Shown here: positions 11,937 through 24,785 of the stretch, piece after piece
Layout of the letters: each line of letters starts with the position of its first letter
Numbering within the stretch: position 1 is the stretch's first letter
Assembly (NCBI GenBank): GCA_019321725.1
Contig: CM033121.1
Coordinates: forward strand, 2,480,001 to 2,544,000
DNA from: Paulownia fortunei
Taxonomy: Eukaryota; Streptophyta; Magnoliopsida; Lamiales; Paulowniaceae
Length of the DNA: 64,000 nt
Reading direction: 5' to 3'
Notes under the pieces: model-generated
Database searches by the model: none
Seen by the model: only the letters and a program-made list of their open reading frames with translations
What the model was told of the DNA's origin: nothing
Position numbers and translations under genes: made by a program

Positions 11937-13366
11937 TGTTTTTTTCTTGGTGCATGAGGTTCTAAGTAAAATGTGGTCTGTTTATAAGACATTTCTAATG
12001 ATCAAAGTGTGTGTGTGTGTAAAAGTTGAATTGGTTTGCATGGAGACTTTTGAATTGGACCACACATTGATTTTGGCATTAGGTGATTGTTGAAGAATTG
12101 GGTACTTTTTAGGTTCATATTGAATAAATGAAGAGGGCATATTTGTAATCTTGGCAGGTGCAATGAATTCCTCAATTATACTACATGTGCATTACTAATG
12201 ATGAAATAATAATAGTTTACATAATCCAAAAAAAGTATTGACTATTTGTCTATGAATATATAACTCTTTTTCCATTTGAATATTAAAAATATTTTCTTTT
12301 ATCTATTATGAAGGAAAATGAACCAAAAATTAAATGAATGGTTGAATTTATGAATATATTCATAAGAGGTATTTTTGACTTACACACCATTTCAGTTATT
12401 TTTCTAATAACACTCAATAAAAGAATTATTTAAAATTGATTCTGATATTGTCCAAAACAAAATCGATATAATTTTCATTTTTCTTTTTCTTACTAAAATT
12501 TAAATTCAAAATTGCCATACAGCGTTCAAGAGGCAACAATAATGTTTTAAAGGGTCCAACTTCCTATTTCATACTTGACTTGGGGGTGCCCATTTAAATC
12601 AATAATTGAACCAATTATAACAAAAATACAATTGCTAGTCTTTACATACACCCTTGGAGAATATGTAAAGAAAAGAAATCAAAATTGAACCAATTATAGA
12701 AAATATAATTGCCAGTCTTTGCATCCACACCCATGAATAATATCTACACAAATGAGCTGATAAAAATTTTCAAAGAGTTATTATTATAAAGATAGTTCCT
12801 TCCACTCTATATTTGAACCATTATCTACCAATTTATTTTGAAAATCTTATCTTTAATGATATCATTATTTATGCAAGATGGCATGCAATTTCAGAACTGA
12901 AATTACTTATTTACTTCTAGATGGCTGTCAAATGATGTCCCTGAATGACCAAATAAATAAAACACTAAAAAATCTACTTGATGCAAGAAAAGTCTTCATT
13001 GACTATTACATTACATTCCAGATAAACCAGTTTCAATAATAATATGATGGCTCCAGATCCCCTCATTCAATTGAGCAGGAGACAATATAGAAGTCTGACC
13101 AAGATAATGACACATGAAACTTCCAACACTTTGTTATTTGGCAAGAATATAATACCACCAAAAACCAATAGACCAGACCTGATAAAGATGTCACATTCAC
13201 TACTCTCATTGATTGACTACAGAACAAGGCTCAATTGAAAATAAAAATAAAGATGACTTCATAACATCCAGAAAATATGTTCTTACAAGAACTATATTTT
13301 GAGGTTCCTATGTCTAAGCGAATCCGCAGTTGGTGTACAGAACATGGAAAAAGGAAAAAGAGTCCA
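11937..13366. other. Intergenic region upstream of the methylesterase gene
   Basis: AT-rich, no supported gene. The methylesterase promoter lies at the left end. A direct repeat with a 79-base period occurs at about 12604-12760: AATTGAACCAATTATA followed by AATTGCYAGTCTTT, present twice. The open frame at 13044-13238 (plus) has no family resemblance. Confidence 0.5.
11981..11987 (-). promoter_or_regulatory. Possible TATA box of the methylesterase gene
   Basis: The minus strand reads CTTATAAAC about 45-50 bases upstream of the start codon at 11936, which would leave a very short leader. The placement is plausible but not proven. Confidence 0.35.
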
Positions 13367-13951
13367 TTATGAAGTTAATGTTGCTGCCGGGAGAGAAGAC
13401 GGTGTAGAATCAGCAAGAGACCATAAGAAACCACGCACCTGTTCTCGGATGATAAATGAATAAACACATGTTTTAACTTTCACCTGCAGCAATTGCATTG
13501 GAAAACAGGGAAAAGCACTAGCTTTATTATGCCACTTCTCCAAATTATGCCAGTATTCATAAGCTAAAGCAGAATCTCTGTCGCATTTGGAATCATCTAT
13601 TTGTCCATCTACAGGGATAGATTAAAGCAGGCTATTTTGATCCCCATCTAAAAGTCCATCAAATGCTTGCCTTCCTTTGAAAACATGGTTTGAGAACATT
13701 GTTGCAATTCCAAGAATTTCCTCTAATTCAATGTCCCTTTAAGATGACCTGTAGTATAAAATTCAGCTATGAACTTTGATGCATGCGCCCTCCCAGTTAT
13801 GGGCAGAGACTTGCATATTTGTAGTCTCTCCTTTGCTGCTGCAAAACAAAGTGATCATTAAACCTTTAGTGTCGTAAGGAAAGAAATCCCATAATCGGCC
13901 AGAGTTATCTTTGTCCCCACAGCACTCCAACTTTAATCATTTCAAGAAAAA
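13367..13951 (-). pseudogene. Broken coding relic of unrecognised family
   Basis: Long protein-like stretches on the minus strand join only across defects. A first part (13951-13864) reads through LECCGDKDNSGRLWDFFPYD but has an in-frame TGA before LKLECC. A 25-base gap (13863-13839) begins GT and ends AG but is too short for a plant intron. A second part begins AAKERLQICKSLPITGRAH at 13838 and runs to HLKGTL. Then comes a one-base frameshift near 13730, and a third part (ELEEILGIATMFSNHVF) that stays protein-like to a TAA at 13367-13369, apart from one in-frame TAA at 13622-13624. The amino-acid composition is that of a real globular protein (YEYWHNLEKWHNKA, CVYSFIIREQVRGF). I do not recognise the family. 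It lies on the same strand just downstream of the DEAH helicase and may be transcribed as part of its 3' UTR. Alternatives: a captured gene fragment, or a diverged gene with sequence errors. Confidence 0.55.
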
Positions 13952-13969
13952 CTGAAAATTACAAGAGTT

Positions 13970-14018
13970 CAGCAGCACAAATATACATCACGAGTTCAGC
14001 AGCACAAATATACATGTA
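13970..14018. repeat. 25-bp direct duplication
   Basis: AGTTCAGCAGCACAAATATA occurs twice about 25 bases apart (near 13970 and 13993), just upstream (minus sense) of the coding relic. It looks like a recent slip duplication. Confidence 0.7.
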
Positions 14019-14292
14019 TTGCAAACAAAATCTTCAAACCAACTATAAAGGAACAGTGAACCAAGGAAACCACAACATTGAGTTGCAGCAAAACAGTTTG
14101 CAAGAAGCATGTGATGAATTTCAATTCAACTCACGCCAGCGCTGATTTCAAATTTTAAAATTTTTGAAAGATATCAAAGATCTTTGCCATTACAGTTCCG
14201 AAAGGTATAGCCATCAATTAAGCGGATGATCATGCACACATGGGTTCAGTAGACATACCAGAGTATTTCCTGTAACCACGGGACACCTACAC

Positions 14293-17200
14293 CTATTCCT
14301 GCAAGGCATAACATTGAGGAGCCAGCTCAGCTAACCACAAGTAATCTATTCTAGAAACGTTGCGGATATAATTCTGATTAGTTCGGACTAATTCGTCAAA
14401 GATTATGCACTCTGGTTTCATCCGGAATAACACAGACGAAGGGTGAATTTGGACCATGAGACCACTTGACAAAGCCCTGTCAGTTGATGAATTCAGAACT
14501 TGAGGTGTGAAGGAAGCGTTATCAAATCATTGCCGCTTAGAGAGATATCCACTTATTGATCGACTTTGAGCATCTTGACATCTTAATAGACGCCATGATA
14601 CCTGTGAAATAAAATTAAATGATTACCTGTAAGTACCATCAGGCTGCTTCAAAGCTGCATTAAGGAAAAAGGAAGCAGCTAGGCATCTGCGGAGTGGAAG
14701 CATGTCATCTCCACATGAAGTAACACGAAGACCCATTTGTTCAGCATTCCTCCGTATTTGACTACAAGAGAGCACAGAATCAAATTAGAGAGATGTATCA
14801 AGAGATATTTTAAACAAGGTCCAATCCTTTTTTCCCCAAAAAGAGGAGGGGAAGAATACAAAAAGATCAAGGCAGCTTAGTTGGCCAAATAAACATCGCA
14901 TTTTGAAACTAGAATTGAAGGGCTGCCTGCATGGAGACACAATCCATTATGGCACCACCTATGTCGAAAGCATTTTTTAAAGAAAATGAAAGGAACTGTT
15001 CAGAATAACCACATGGTTTGCCTTAAATGTATGCCAAGTAAACCATAGCAAACCTGTGGATATCACGAGCATGCTTTAGGGAGCGGCTATTAATAAAATT
15101 CTCTTTGCACCACTTTCTGAGATTCTTTTCAGCCTTTTCTTTACTGCTTACTAGCTTGCTCTTCTCCAAGAACTCGTCAGAAGCACGATATGTGTTTAGT
15201 AATGTCATATGATCTCCCTCAGGACTTGAGAAGCTTCTCAAAGCAGTTCGCGACTGCATAATAGAGAAGTTTAAAATATCAGCTCACAGCTGGTAGTGCA
15301 AGGAACTAAGTAACACATCAACAGAGTCAACAGTGAGAAGCAGCGCCAGACCAATATAACAAGAATAAAATGACTTTATAAAAACAAGAACTTGCTTGGG
15401 GTAAATATTGTATCCCCATTCTGCCAACATTGAATGTTTTATAAACTTAAAAACTATACAATTTTTATTGCCTAGTCAGTTGGGGACAAAAAATTGAACC
15501 ATCTGCACGCATCTATATAACTGTTACATAACAGATTGTCAACTTCAAACTATATAAGCAAATACGCCAACTCTAAATTTAATCTTCTCATTGAGCCAAT
15601 TAAAGTAAGTATTTTAGTTGCACTTTGCTACCTCATCTTCGCTACCTACTTACAGCAAAGGTAATTTGGTTTCTCGAAGTACTACATGCTTAGACTATTA
15701 TTATCAATCAAAAGGTAGGAGACAAAATAGCTAAACAAACTGATAAATAAGGACATCAACAATGTAAGGTGGCTACATGAAATTGATTAGCAAAAGAGGA
15801 ACCTCATCTGAATTCACCTCAAAGAGGTTATAAAAAAATAGAAGAACAGCATTCCTCTTAAAGATGGTCAACCAAATCCGTCAAAGAAACCTAAAAGATT
15901 CTACTTAACCATCTGGCAACCTTTTCCCCTTCTCTAAAAGCACTCCAGTATATGAAACATGAAGCCCATACCTCCACCTCACCATGATAGAGACTGGAGC
16001 TATGGCAGGCTTAGCTTTTGGAAAGAATGCAAGGCCACTAACAAGAAAAATAAAATGAAAGGTCATTCTTTTCTCGCTCATATTGTTCAACGTACATGCA
16101 TTCTTCACAGTGCATCAGACTATATGCTTGCTTTCATCTCATATTTAAATAGATGGTGTCCTCTTTTTGCATGTTTTCCCAGCAGACTATATTGTCACTT
16201 TGAAGAATACGCCATTGAGCATAGGAATATGTCGCAAGAGAAGGCTGCAGCCATACCTCTTCCAACTTTTCACGGGGAGCATAAAAGATAGATTCGACCG
16301 ACAGCATTGCAACAACTATTAACATTTCTTCCAAGCAATTAAATTGACTGGCAACAATGAGAGCCTTAGAATAAATAGGATCCAGTGGAAGCCTGGCCAT
16401 TTGATGACCAACTGGATCAGACAATTTACTTGAGTCGGTAAGAGCACCCAACAAGAATAACAACTCCATTGACTTGATGATGGCCATCCTGTATGAATAA
16501 ACGCAGGAGACAGTGAATTGTTTAGGCCACTTCATAAAAGCAAGCAAAGACCAAAAATAGATGACTTGCAGCAACACTGACCACTACACAAAAGTGGGTC
16601 ATACAAATAGGGAAAGAAAAATACAAGGACCATTAGGCCATTGAACAAGGACATCAATATAAAGAGAAAGTTAAGAGATAATGATAAATATTTATGAATT
16701 AACATGTTTTGTCCACATTAGTTTATATAGCATAAGAACTTCTCATCTTTAAGCCTCTAAATAATGCACTCACCTGCTCAGCCAAAAAATATTATCAAAA
16801 CAGTATTTGCTTTCAACAAAATTCATCCAGCAGTTTTCACCAGTAAAATTACTTCTAGAATTGCTTTTTTCTATCATTAAATTCAGCGCTCTAGATACAA
16901 GCAATAGAAAATTGTTTCCATAAAATTTCAGCATCAGACGCCAGATCCCTCAGCAGATGGAAGGGGTATCTGTCAATTCCAAATGGAAAAGTGTGACTGG
17001 TTCATGCAATAATTGGGATACCCTTTTGGGCAAGAGCTTAGCCAACTCAGTAGGGATCTTCAAGTCCGTCTGGAAGCATGGATAATGACGTGGGCCTCTT
17101 CCCCTTCATGGGGTGTGTCATTAGATGGTTGGAGGGAACAACAAACTCACAAAACTGCCTGGAGATTACATAATTCCAGCATGACAGAAGACACAGAACT

Positions 17201-20200
17201 CTAACTGATATGGGCAAAAAGTTCTCTTCACTAGATTCAAATAGGAGAACTATTATAAATTTGGTGAATCTTGAATAATTATTGTATCGACTAATGTAAG
17301 ATAATGGTTGACAGCCATCCGACCAATCTCAACCTATCCTAGAATTGATTAAAGGACCTTTTTCTACTGAATATATGAGGAGACCAAAGTGCAGAACATT
17401 GCCAACACTATAGTGCCTTAGAAGTGAATGGATTTAATGAAATTACAGAACTTCAAACATACACATGTCTGTCATGTTTAAAGAGTGAAAGGTCAAACCC
17501 AGAAAACATACTCCAAGACAACTGAATCCACATTGAGCATATAATGCAGTACAAAAACTAGGCAGGGCAACAATCTAAATGCAGACCCAAACTCCTCTGT
17601 TTACTGAAAAGAGAATATTATGCATATCTAACGTTGATGCTTCCAACTCTCCAACGAAATTAACAAAAAGCTAAAGCTCGTAGCTGGGTGCTCATTCTTT
17701 CTTCAACTTGTCTTCAATTCAGGTGTACCAAGGAGAGAGAACAAGAATTAACAAACTGAGAATTTCTGATTTTCAATAATGAAGACATGAAGCTTTTCAC
17801 TTACATCTAAGGGTGAAGTTTAAACATGAGGTGGTTCATATCTTTCAACAAATTGCAGAACATAATTGAAAGAACAACATACTGATGGGATCTTCATCTC
17901 AAAATGTTCCATAACTGAAACTACTTTGTTGAATCATAGAGATTCATCCTTGAATTTTCTTTTTGTGCTATCCATAGCTTTTCACTTAGATTCATCAGCT
18001 TGCATCTAGAACCCAGGAAGAAGAAGAAACTGTATATTCCACAAATCAAATTTGGTGGCAAGAGACTTTTAAGAAACCATGCAAAAGGTATGTCCAGGAG
18101 AGAACAAAAGATGAATGGAATGAAGAGTATCTCCTGAACTTAAAATAAGATCGAGGAATGAAAATAATCAGGAAAAGACAGCTAAGCCCATCAGAAAGAA
18201 AGAAACTCTGAATCAATTATTTGGTGTTTTTATCTAATATAAGAACACAAATCCTTAACATGATTTATCCCTTCAATATTCATTTAATTGGTACACTACA
18301 CATGAAGACAGCATATATTGTTAATTTTAAATTATCTATGACTGTTACAGTAATCTGTTAATGTCATTAAATGAATAGATATAAAATCCCTACTTACACT
18401 AAGCACGGATTCATGTATTAACATAACAAGAGATATATACTTGTGTGTGCACACGAAATAGAAAGCAAGGAGAGAGAGAGCAAAGGCAGGTACAAAAATT
18501 ATGCACAGGTATGATCATAATTTGGCATAATTGTTGAAGAGTAAACCACAGAAGGAACACTCAGTATTTTTCAGAGCTGCATTTTTTGTTCTCTGTTGTC
18601 ATAATCACCTGTCTGGTTCTTCAATGAAGTCAAACCCTACAATATCATCAATGCCTAGAGCTTTAAGCTGCAAAATAACATTTGAAAGATTGCATCTTTT
18701 TATTTCTGGTGTTGTGGAATCTTTGAGCTTGTAAAATTCATTCTCTGGATAAAGGCGGTAGCATTTCCCAGGTCCTTCACGGCCAGCACGCCCACTGCAT
18801 TCGAATGTCAACAGTTTGTCACTGAATATAGATATCTTCAAACAAAAATTGGCTCTTTGGCTGTTTCTTTTATCTGGAAAAGGGGAAGACAGGTCGACAG
18901 TGCCATTTCACTATTCCTAGGTACCCTTTTTTCACTCAACTCATTATTAACAAGTTTTCAAACCTACAAACCTTAGACACTACAAAATAAAGCCATTCCG
19001 CACAATTTAAGTCAGGCCAAATACAAACTGTAACTAAGCTACACATAGTTCAGCTGCCTCATTTGTTTCTTAGCAACCCACTTTACAAGAATATGCAACT
19101 TACAAAGTCATCAAAGATTTTTAAATGGAGTAAAACCATTTGCCTTAATGTACCAGACCTCTTCTACAAAAAGACTGAAAAAATGTAAAAAGTTTGACTA
19201 CATGGTGCGCAAGATAATACAAATCTTATTTATCACCTCTTTCCCCCTAAAGTTGGTGAATTGTCCGCAAGGAAAAGACAAAAAAGAAGAGATAGAAGTA
19301 AGCAACATAGTGTCCTCAGAGAAAAAAATAAATCTGTAGCGCACTTTACAAGCATAAATTTATTCCTATGGAGATTCTGTTAGGATCGTTTCAATTGCTC
19401 TACCTCCTCTGAAGTGCTTGTGCTTTTGAGGTTTTAACAATGATCAACGGCTCAATCCCTGTAGAAGGATCATAAGTGCGTACTTTAACCATTCCTGGGT
19501 CAATTACATACTTGATTCCAGGTATTGTCACTGATGTTTCAGCAATATTTGTTGCTAATATTACCTAGACAGCAAACAAAAGCAAGCAACTTATGGTCAG
19601 ATATATTGACCAGATGAGATGTAGAAGAAGCAATTATTGAAGATGGAAATGCTCGCACTTCCAAATAAAATCCAAGAAGTTTTCTCACTCTCCAGTTTTT
19701 ATGCCATAAGAAAGTTCATTAGCAATGAACTAGACAGCTTCTGCTTAGACATTCAATCCACATTATGCTCGAATTACAATCCATACATGCCGTGTATCAT
19801 TGAATATTTAAATATCTGAGTTACAAATAACCTATAGAATGGATCCTGCCACACCATTCGATAAAGGGATAATACATTGGTGGAAACTATCTGATCAAAT
19901 AGATTATAAGAATTAACTATCTTTTGTGTTCTCCAAAATCATAATAAGATTACTTTTATTAATAAAGGGATAATGCATTGGTCGAAACTATCTGATCAAC
20001 AGAAAGAGTTAACTATCTCTTGTTTTCTCTAAAATCATACTAAGATTACTTTTAATAAATTATTCATCCACATATATGAATATTTTTAGAGAACAATACC
20101 CACAGAAATTCATATGCTTCCAGGTGTACAGTTCACGAGGTTATGTATACGATATCTTGAGACAAATAAAATAAAAGAAAAAGATCAACCTTACGAAACC

Positions 20201-23200
20201 CAACTGGTGGAGGCATAAAAACTTTCATTTGTTTCTCTGATGGAAGAGATGCAAATATTGGAATTACTGAAAGCTTGCGTTTACTCTCAGGTAACTTTGG
20301 GAGGCGCTCTTGGACAAGCCTCTCAATAGATTCTATTTCTTCTTGGCCAGTCAAGAACACAAGTATATCACCTGGCCCTTCCTCCAGATGGATCTAGAAG
20401 GTCAAAGAAAAAAACTAACTATTATAACCAAAATACACACCAATGAGGCCCAACCAGACAAAATTACACCAAAAACAAGTGGAGCCTGTCAAAATTTACT
20501 CAACTAAAACTATCAGAATCCACAAGAATTTAACTCTGAACCAGAGAAGCTAGTTTGAGAGGGAAATTAAAAGACCTCCACAATATCATACCGGAAAAAC
20601 AAAATCTCATAACTAAACAATAAAGACCTGTCGGAAAGGAAAAGAAGTACATAAGCACAACAGACCTAATGGAAAATATCCTCCAACATAAGATCAGGGA
20701 CGACGCTAGGAATTTGCTCTAGTGGGCAGATGCACTATAATGCTCTCTCCAAGGCTGCGCTTCACTTTTCAAAATCTTCAGACTTTCAAAGAATATAGCA
20801 ATTAATTGTTTTACTTTTACAGTGAAAGATAGCCCAAATACTGTATCATTTTACGCCATCAAGACACCTTTTAAGATATAAAATAATTTTAAGTACTTAA
20901 AATTTTTTTAAAAAAAAGCTGGCTTAGTTCTCATATCTAGCCTTACATGTTCGCTTTCTTTTCTAAAAAAATTATAAGTTTCTGATAAAGCAATTAACAA
21001 AAAACAATGCAATATTCTTATGAAACAATTTTGCCAAAAAAAAAAATATGAATCAAGCAGGGGTAGGGGCACTTGGCCTTTGCCTGCTTGTATTTGCCCA
21101 GAAAAATCAAAACTTAGCATAAGATAGATGTCAGCCAAAAACTTTACAAGAGTGATTCAGGCAATAAATTATGTAATCACTATTAAAGAGGAGATGTTGT
21201 ATCAACCTGAAATATAGTAATCAAGGCTGCATCTATGTAATCAGTCTCAGGTTGATGAGTGTACAGTATATCAACAGGATATTGTCGCCCCTGGACATGC
21301 ACAGCCCTTGCACCACCAAAATACTCGGAAAAGGTTTGTGCATCAAGACTGGCAGACATGATAATTAATTTCAATGGGGACAACTTTTTGCCTCGACTGT
21401 GCTTCAGAATGCTGGTAGATTGAACACCATTCTGTTTTTCCAACAGTACACCATTCTCAGATTTTGTAAGATCACTATTTACCATGTCACTGGCACCTGG
21501 AGACCTTGTTTTTTGTACAGTCTTCAACAGGCCGAGTAATACATCAGTGTGGACAGTTCTCTCATGAGCCTCATCCACAATAATAACTGAATATTTAGAG
21601 AGATAAGGATCCAATAATGCTTCCCTGTAATCGTAATTAAAACATCATCAGTTAGTTTACAGAGGGATTCTTGTTCGAGAATAACTAGCTCCAAACATGA
21701 ACCCAATATTTTAGTAGATACTCTATGCACCTAATTTATATATACAAGAAACTGATTACCCTATGATTTTGCCTTAAAATAATTTGTGTAAAGAGGCAAC
21801 AGAAAACAGGCATGTTCTTCTTTACCTCAACAACAAGCCGTCTGTCATGTACTTGATCCTTGTTGAGCTGGAAGTCACATCCTCAAATCTAATGGCATAT
21901 CCCACCTTTTGGCCCAATGTAACTCCACATTCCTCGGCAACCCTTTTTGCAACAGTTACAGCAGCAACCCGTCTAGGCTGAGTTATCCCAATGATTCCAC
22001 CATTGCGGCAGAACCCTCCATTAAATAGATACTGGGGTAACTCTGTCAAAATATTATTACTTCATATAGATTAAATGTTCCGACTCAAAATAAATGAGTA
22101 ACACTGTGCAGATAAAAGCAAAGGCACAGTAATCTGCAACAACTCAAGATAAGATTATCAATAGTCTGGAAGTCCTAGAGAATACAAGTAGATTAACTTC
22201 TAACTGTCTACGCACAAAAGCACGGGCATGCATGCCATTGCATGTATATAATCTACATTGAACCCCAAGGATCGTCAGTTTAGGTTGTTCAACACCATAC
22301 AACCTCGTTCCTAATTCATAGTTAGCAAGCTGATAAAACCAACTACCATATTCGTTATTATAAGAGCTGGATAAAGGCCAAAGATGCCAACCTAACATTG
22401 GCCCACCTTTGCATTGTGGATAAGATAAGAGTCAACGGCTAAAGGTACAATTTAGGTGTACCCACAAATTATATTCTGCAAACATTTCTGGCAACATGGT
22501 ATACCTATTGGGAACTACACATGCAGAACGGAAAAACCACAAGACAAACCAATAAGTTATTCACGAAAATTTGGGCATTAAATAGGTCCATGGTGGCAAA
22601 CTTTGGTCAAGAAATTCTTAATAGGAAAAGAAAGAAGAACTCCCTTCTTCCTTTAGTGACTACAATTGATTGCATTGTAAGAGAAGGTGCAGAAATCTAT
22701 ATCTATCTTGCACTGATATAGAGTAACAAAACCAGGAACACTGATGGTCATCAAAAGAAAATTTCGAGTTAGAACTTATGGTCATTCAAAACTTACGTGT
22801 TGTCTTCCCACTGCCAGTTTCACCAACAATAATTAGTATGTCATTATTGATAACCTCCTCCAAAAGTCTCTTTTCAACTGCATAGTATTTAAAAATTCAA
22901 GTAGATAAAAATAATTAGCATGGAAATCAGAATTTTATAACATCACGAAAATGAAATAATGTCTCAAACATGCAAAGACGAACAGGATAAAATCTTAGTT
23001 ACACCTTCCAAGGAAGTGTAAAGGTGAAAAAATAGTCAATTCTAGATCTGTTTGTATGTCAATTCAACTTAAAGCCTAAACCCTAATCATATAAAGATTT
23101 GAAAGAGACAACCCAAAGGAAATTAATGATGATAACAACAGAACATATGAACTTAACCTACAACTCCACAATCATACACACGTAGGTTATTGGGAGGGGT

Positions 23201-24785
23201 ACAGCACGAGACCGATAAATTCACATACGGGTCAAATAAAGTGGCACGATAATAGGCATTAGGCAATATTTCATCAATTGGGAAAAAAAAAATAAGAAGA
23301 AAAACTTATATTCCCTCTGTTTATTGCAAATAGACACAACTACTAATATTCAACGAGGATAAGGAAGAGATAAGCTAGCTATCTCTTTCCAAAGAAGGGA
23401 GGGGATGATCATCCAAATCTTTCTTGTTGTAATCAAAAACTGCCTTCTATTATTCATAAATTATCTCAAAACTCTAAACGCTGCAACTTCATTGGTTAAC
23501 TAATTGAATAACTACTAATTATTGAACATATAAAATATTTTTATTAATACAGGATTTCCTAATGCTTCTGAACTTTTTGCCTCGCCTTCAAAGAATAAAC
23601 AATAGATTACATACATACCATCCTCTCAAACTAATTCTTCCCATAGGGCAGGAAAAATCAACATCTGCAAATTGGAAACTCGTGTCGAAATATTACTAAT
23701 TCACTACTTACAAATTTTTTCCCTACATGAATAACTTTCAAATTTTCTGCATAATGCAAGTCAATCAAGTGCACTAAAACCACCTTAATCCACTCATATC
23801 CTAGGGCAGGAAAAACCAACATCTGCAAATTGAGAACTCGTTTGAAATATTATTAATTGACTACTCACAGTCTTTCTTCACTATTTGAATAACTTCCAGA
23901 ATTTCTGTGTTAATGGAATCAATCAAGCACACTAAAATTACCTTGATCCACTATTATACTAGGGCAGGAAAAATCAACATTTGCAAATTGAAAACTTGTT
24001 TGAAATATTACTGATTGACTACTCACAGTCTTTCCTCCCTACATGAATAACTTTCAAAATTTCTGCCTAATGCAAGTCAATCAAGTGCACTAAAATAAAC
24101 TTGATCCACTAACACACTAGGGCAGTCTGCAAATTGAAAACTCGTTTGAAATATTACTAATTGACTACTCACAATCTTTCTTCACTATAGGAATAACTTT
24201 CAAAATTTCTGCATAATGCAAGTCAATCCAGTGCACTAAAATCACCTTAATCCACTATTATCTACATAACTCTGCTCCACCTTCCAGATATCGTTCAATC
24301 AGAAGCAAAAGCTTTCTTTTAACTTAAAAACTACACTTTATATCAAATTGCAACCCAACCCATGACATTTTAAACTTTAAAAAACATCCCCAAAATTGTT
24401 ACCTAATTAAAGATTAACCTCCTTTCAAAAGAACAAATTTTGAACCCAACTAAATTCCAATGCAAGCTAAGAACTTAATACCAAGCCAGCAACAGAAAAT
24501 ACACCCAAAGAAATCCTAAGCAAACGGGTTAAAGTAAAAACATTAGAAGGTTTTACCAGCAGCAATCGGCAGAGATTTCCTGTGCTGCTCAATCTTTTGC
24601 CTCCTGCGAAGTAATTCAAGTTATACAAACATTGATTTGCCAACAAATACCACTGAAAAGCAAATTACATAACTATTTTATATGTATGTGTGCGTAGAAA
24701 ACCTGGCAAAGAAGTCGGATTTGGGTCCGTTGAGTTGATTGATTTTCGCAGTGTGTGTGGAGTTATTGGAAGCCATCGAAGGCAT
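14293..24785 (-). CDS. DEAH10: DEAH-box RNA helicase (DEAH10/RID1-like)
   Basis: ATP-dependent RNA helicase of the DEAH/RHA family. The closest family I know is Arabidopsis RID1/DEAH10, implicated in pre-mRNA splicing. Coding exons in gene order: 24785-24703, 24603-24557, 22877-22797, 22042-21826, 21624-21207, 20393-20190, 19564-19404, 18794-18609, 16488-16257, 15253-15054, 14761-14627, 14476-14293. This gives 715 residues, near the 717 I recall for the Arabidopsis protein. Motif I GETGSGKT is at residues 62-69, DEAH at 160-163, SAS in exon 5, and motif VI reads QRSGRAGR across the exon 7/8 junction. The C-terminal winged-helix, ratchet and OB regions follow. The start at 24785 gives MPSM; a second Met at 24776 is possible. 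The frame is open further upstream, but without an ATG. A plus-strand-looking intron 2 of 1.68 kb carries a tandem array. Confidence 0.93.
19861..20057. repeat. 101-bp tandem duplication in DEAH10 intron 6
   Basis: ATAAAGGGATAATRCATTGG begins at 19861 and again at 19962. Each copy continues with GAAACTATCTGATCAA, a TTAACTATCT block and ATCATAMTAAGATTACTTTT. The second copy is slightly shorter. Confidence 0.8.
23644..24262. repeat. 158-bp tandem array, about four copies, in DEAH10 intron 2
   Basis: Units begin at TAGGGCAGGAAAAA (23644, 23802, 23960) and at a truncated TAGGGCAG (24118), an exact 158-base period by position. Each unit carries ATCTGCAAATTG, AAATATTACTAATTGACTAC, AATAACTTTC and GTGCACTAAAA blocks. 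The fourth copy lacks about 17 bases near its start. The copies differ at scattered sites, so the array is not brand new. Confidence 0.9.

Noticed and set aside
11396..11992. 198-codon minus-strand frame overlapping methylesterase exon 1
   Set aside because: Out of frame with MGNSLAC, low complexity, and runs into the intron; the other frame has the correct splice phase.
17013..17204. 63-codon plus-strand frame in the long DEAH10 intron 8
   Set aside because: No family resemblance and no splice or start context; probably chance in slightly GC-richer intron DNA.
20690..21110. Possible MITE in DEAH10 intron 5 beginning CAGGGACGACGCTAGG
   Set aside because: The start resembles known plant repeats, but no matching inverted end could be found.
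22140..22400. 84-codon minus-strand frame in DEAH10 intron 3
   Set aside because: No similarity to helicase sequence; flanking exons join in phase without it.
23644..24262. CRISPR-like array
   Set aside because: The 158-base units are whole tandem copies without short repeat/spacer structure, and this is a plant nuclear intron.
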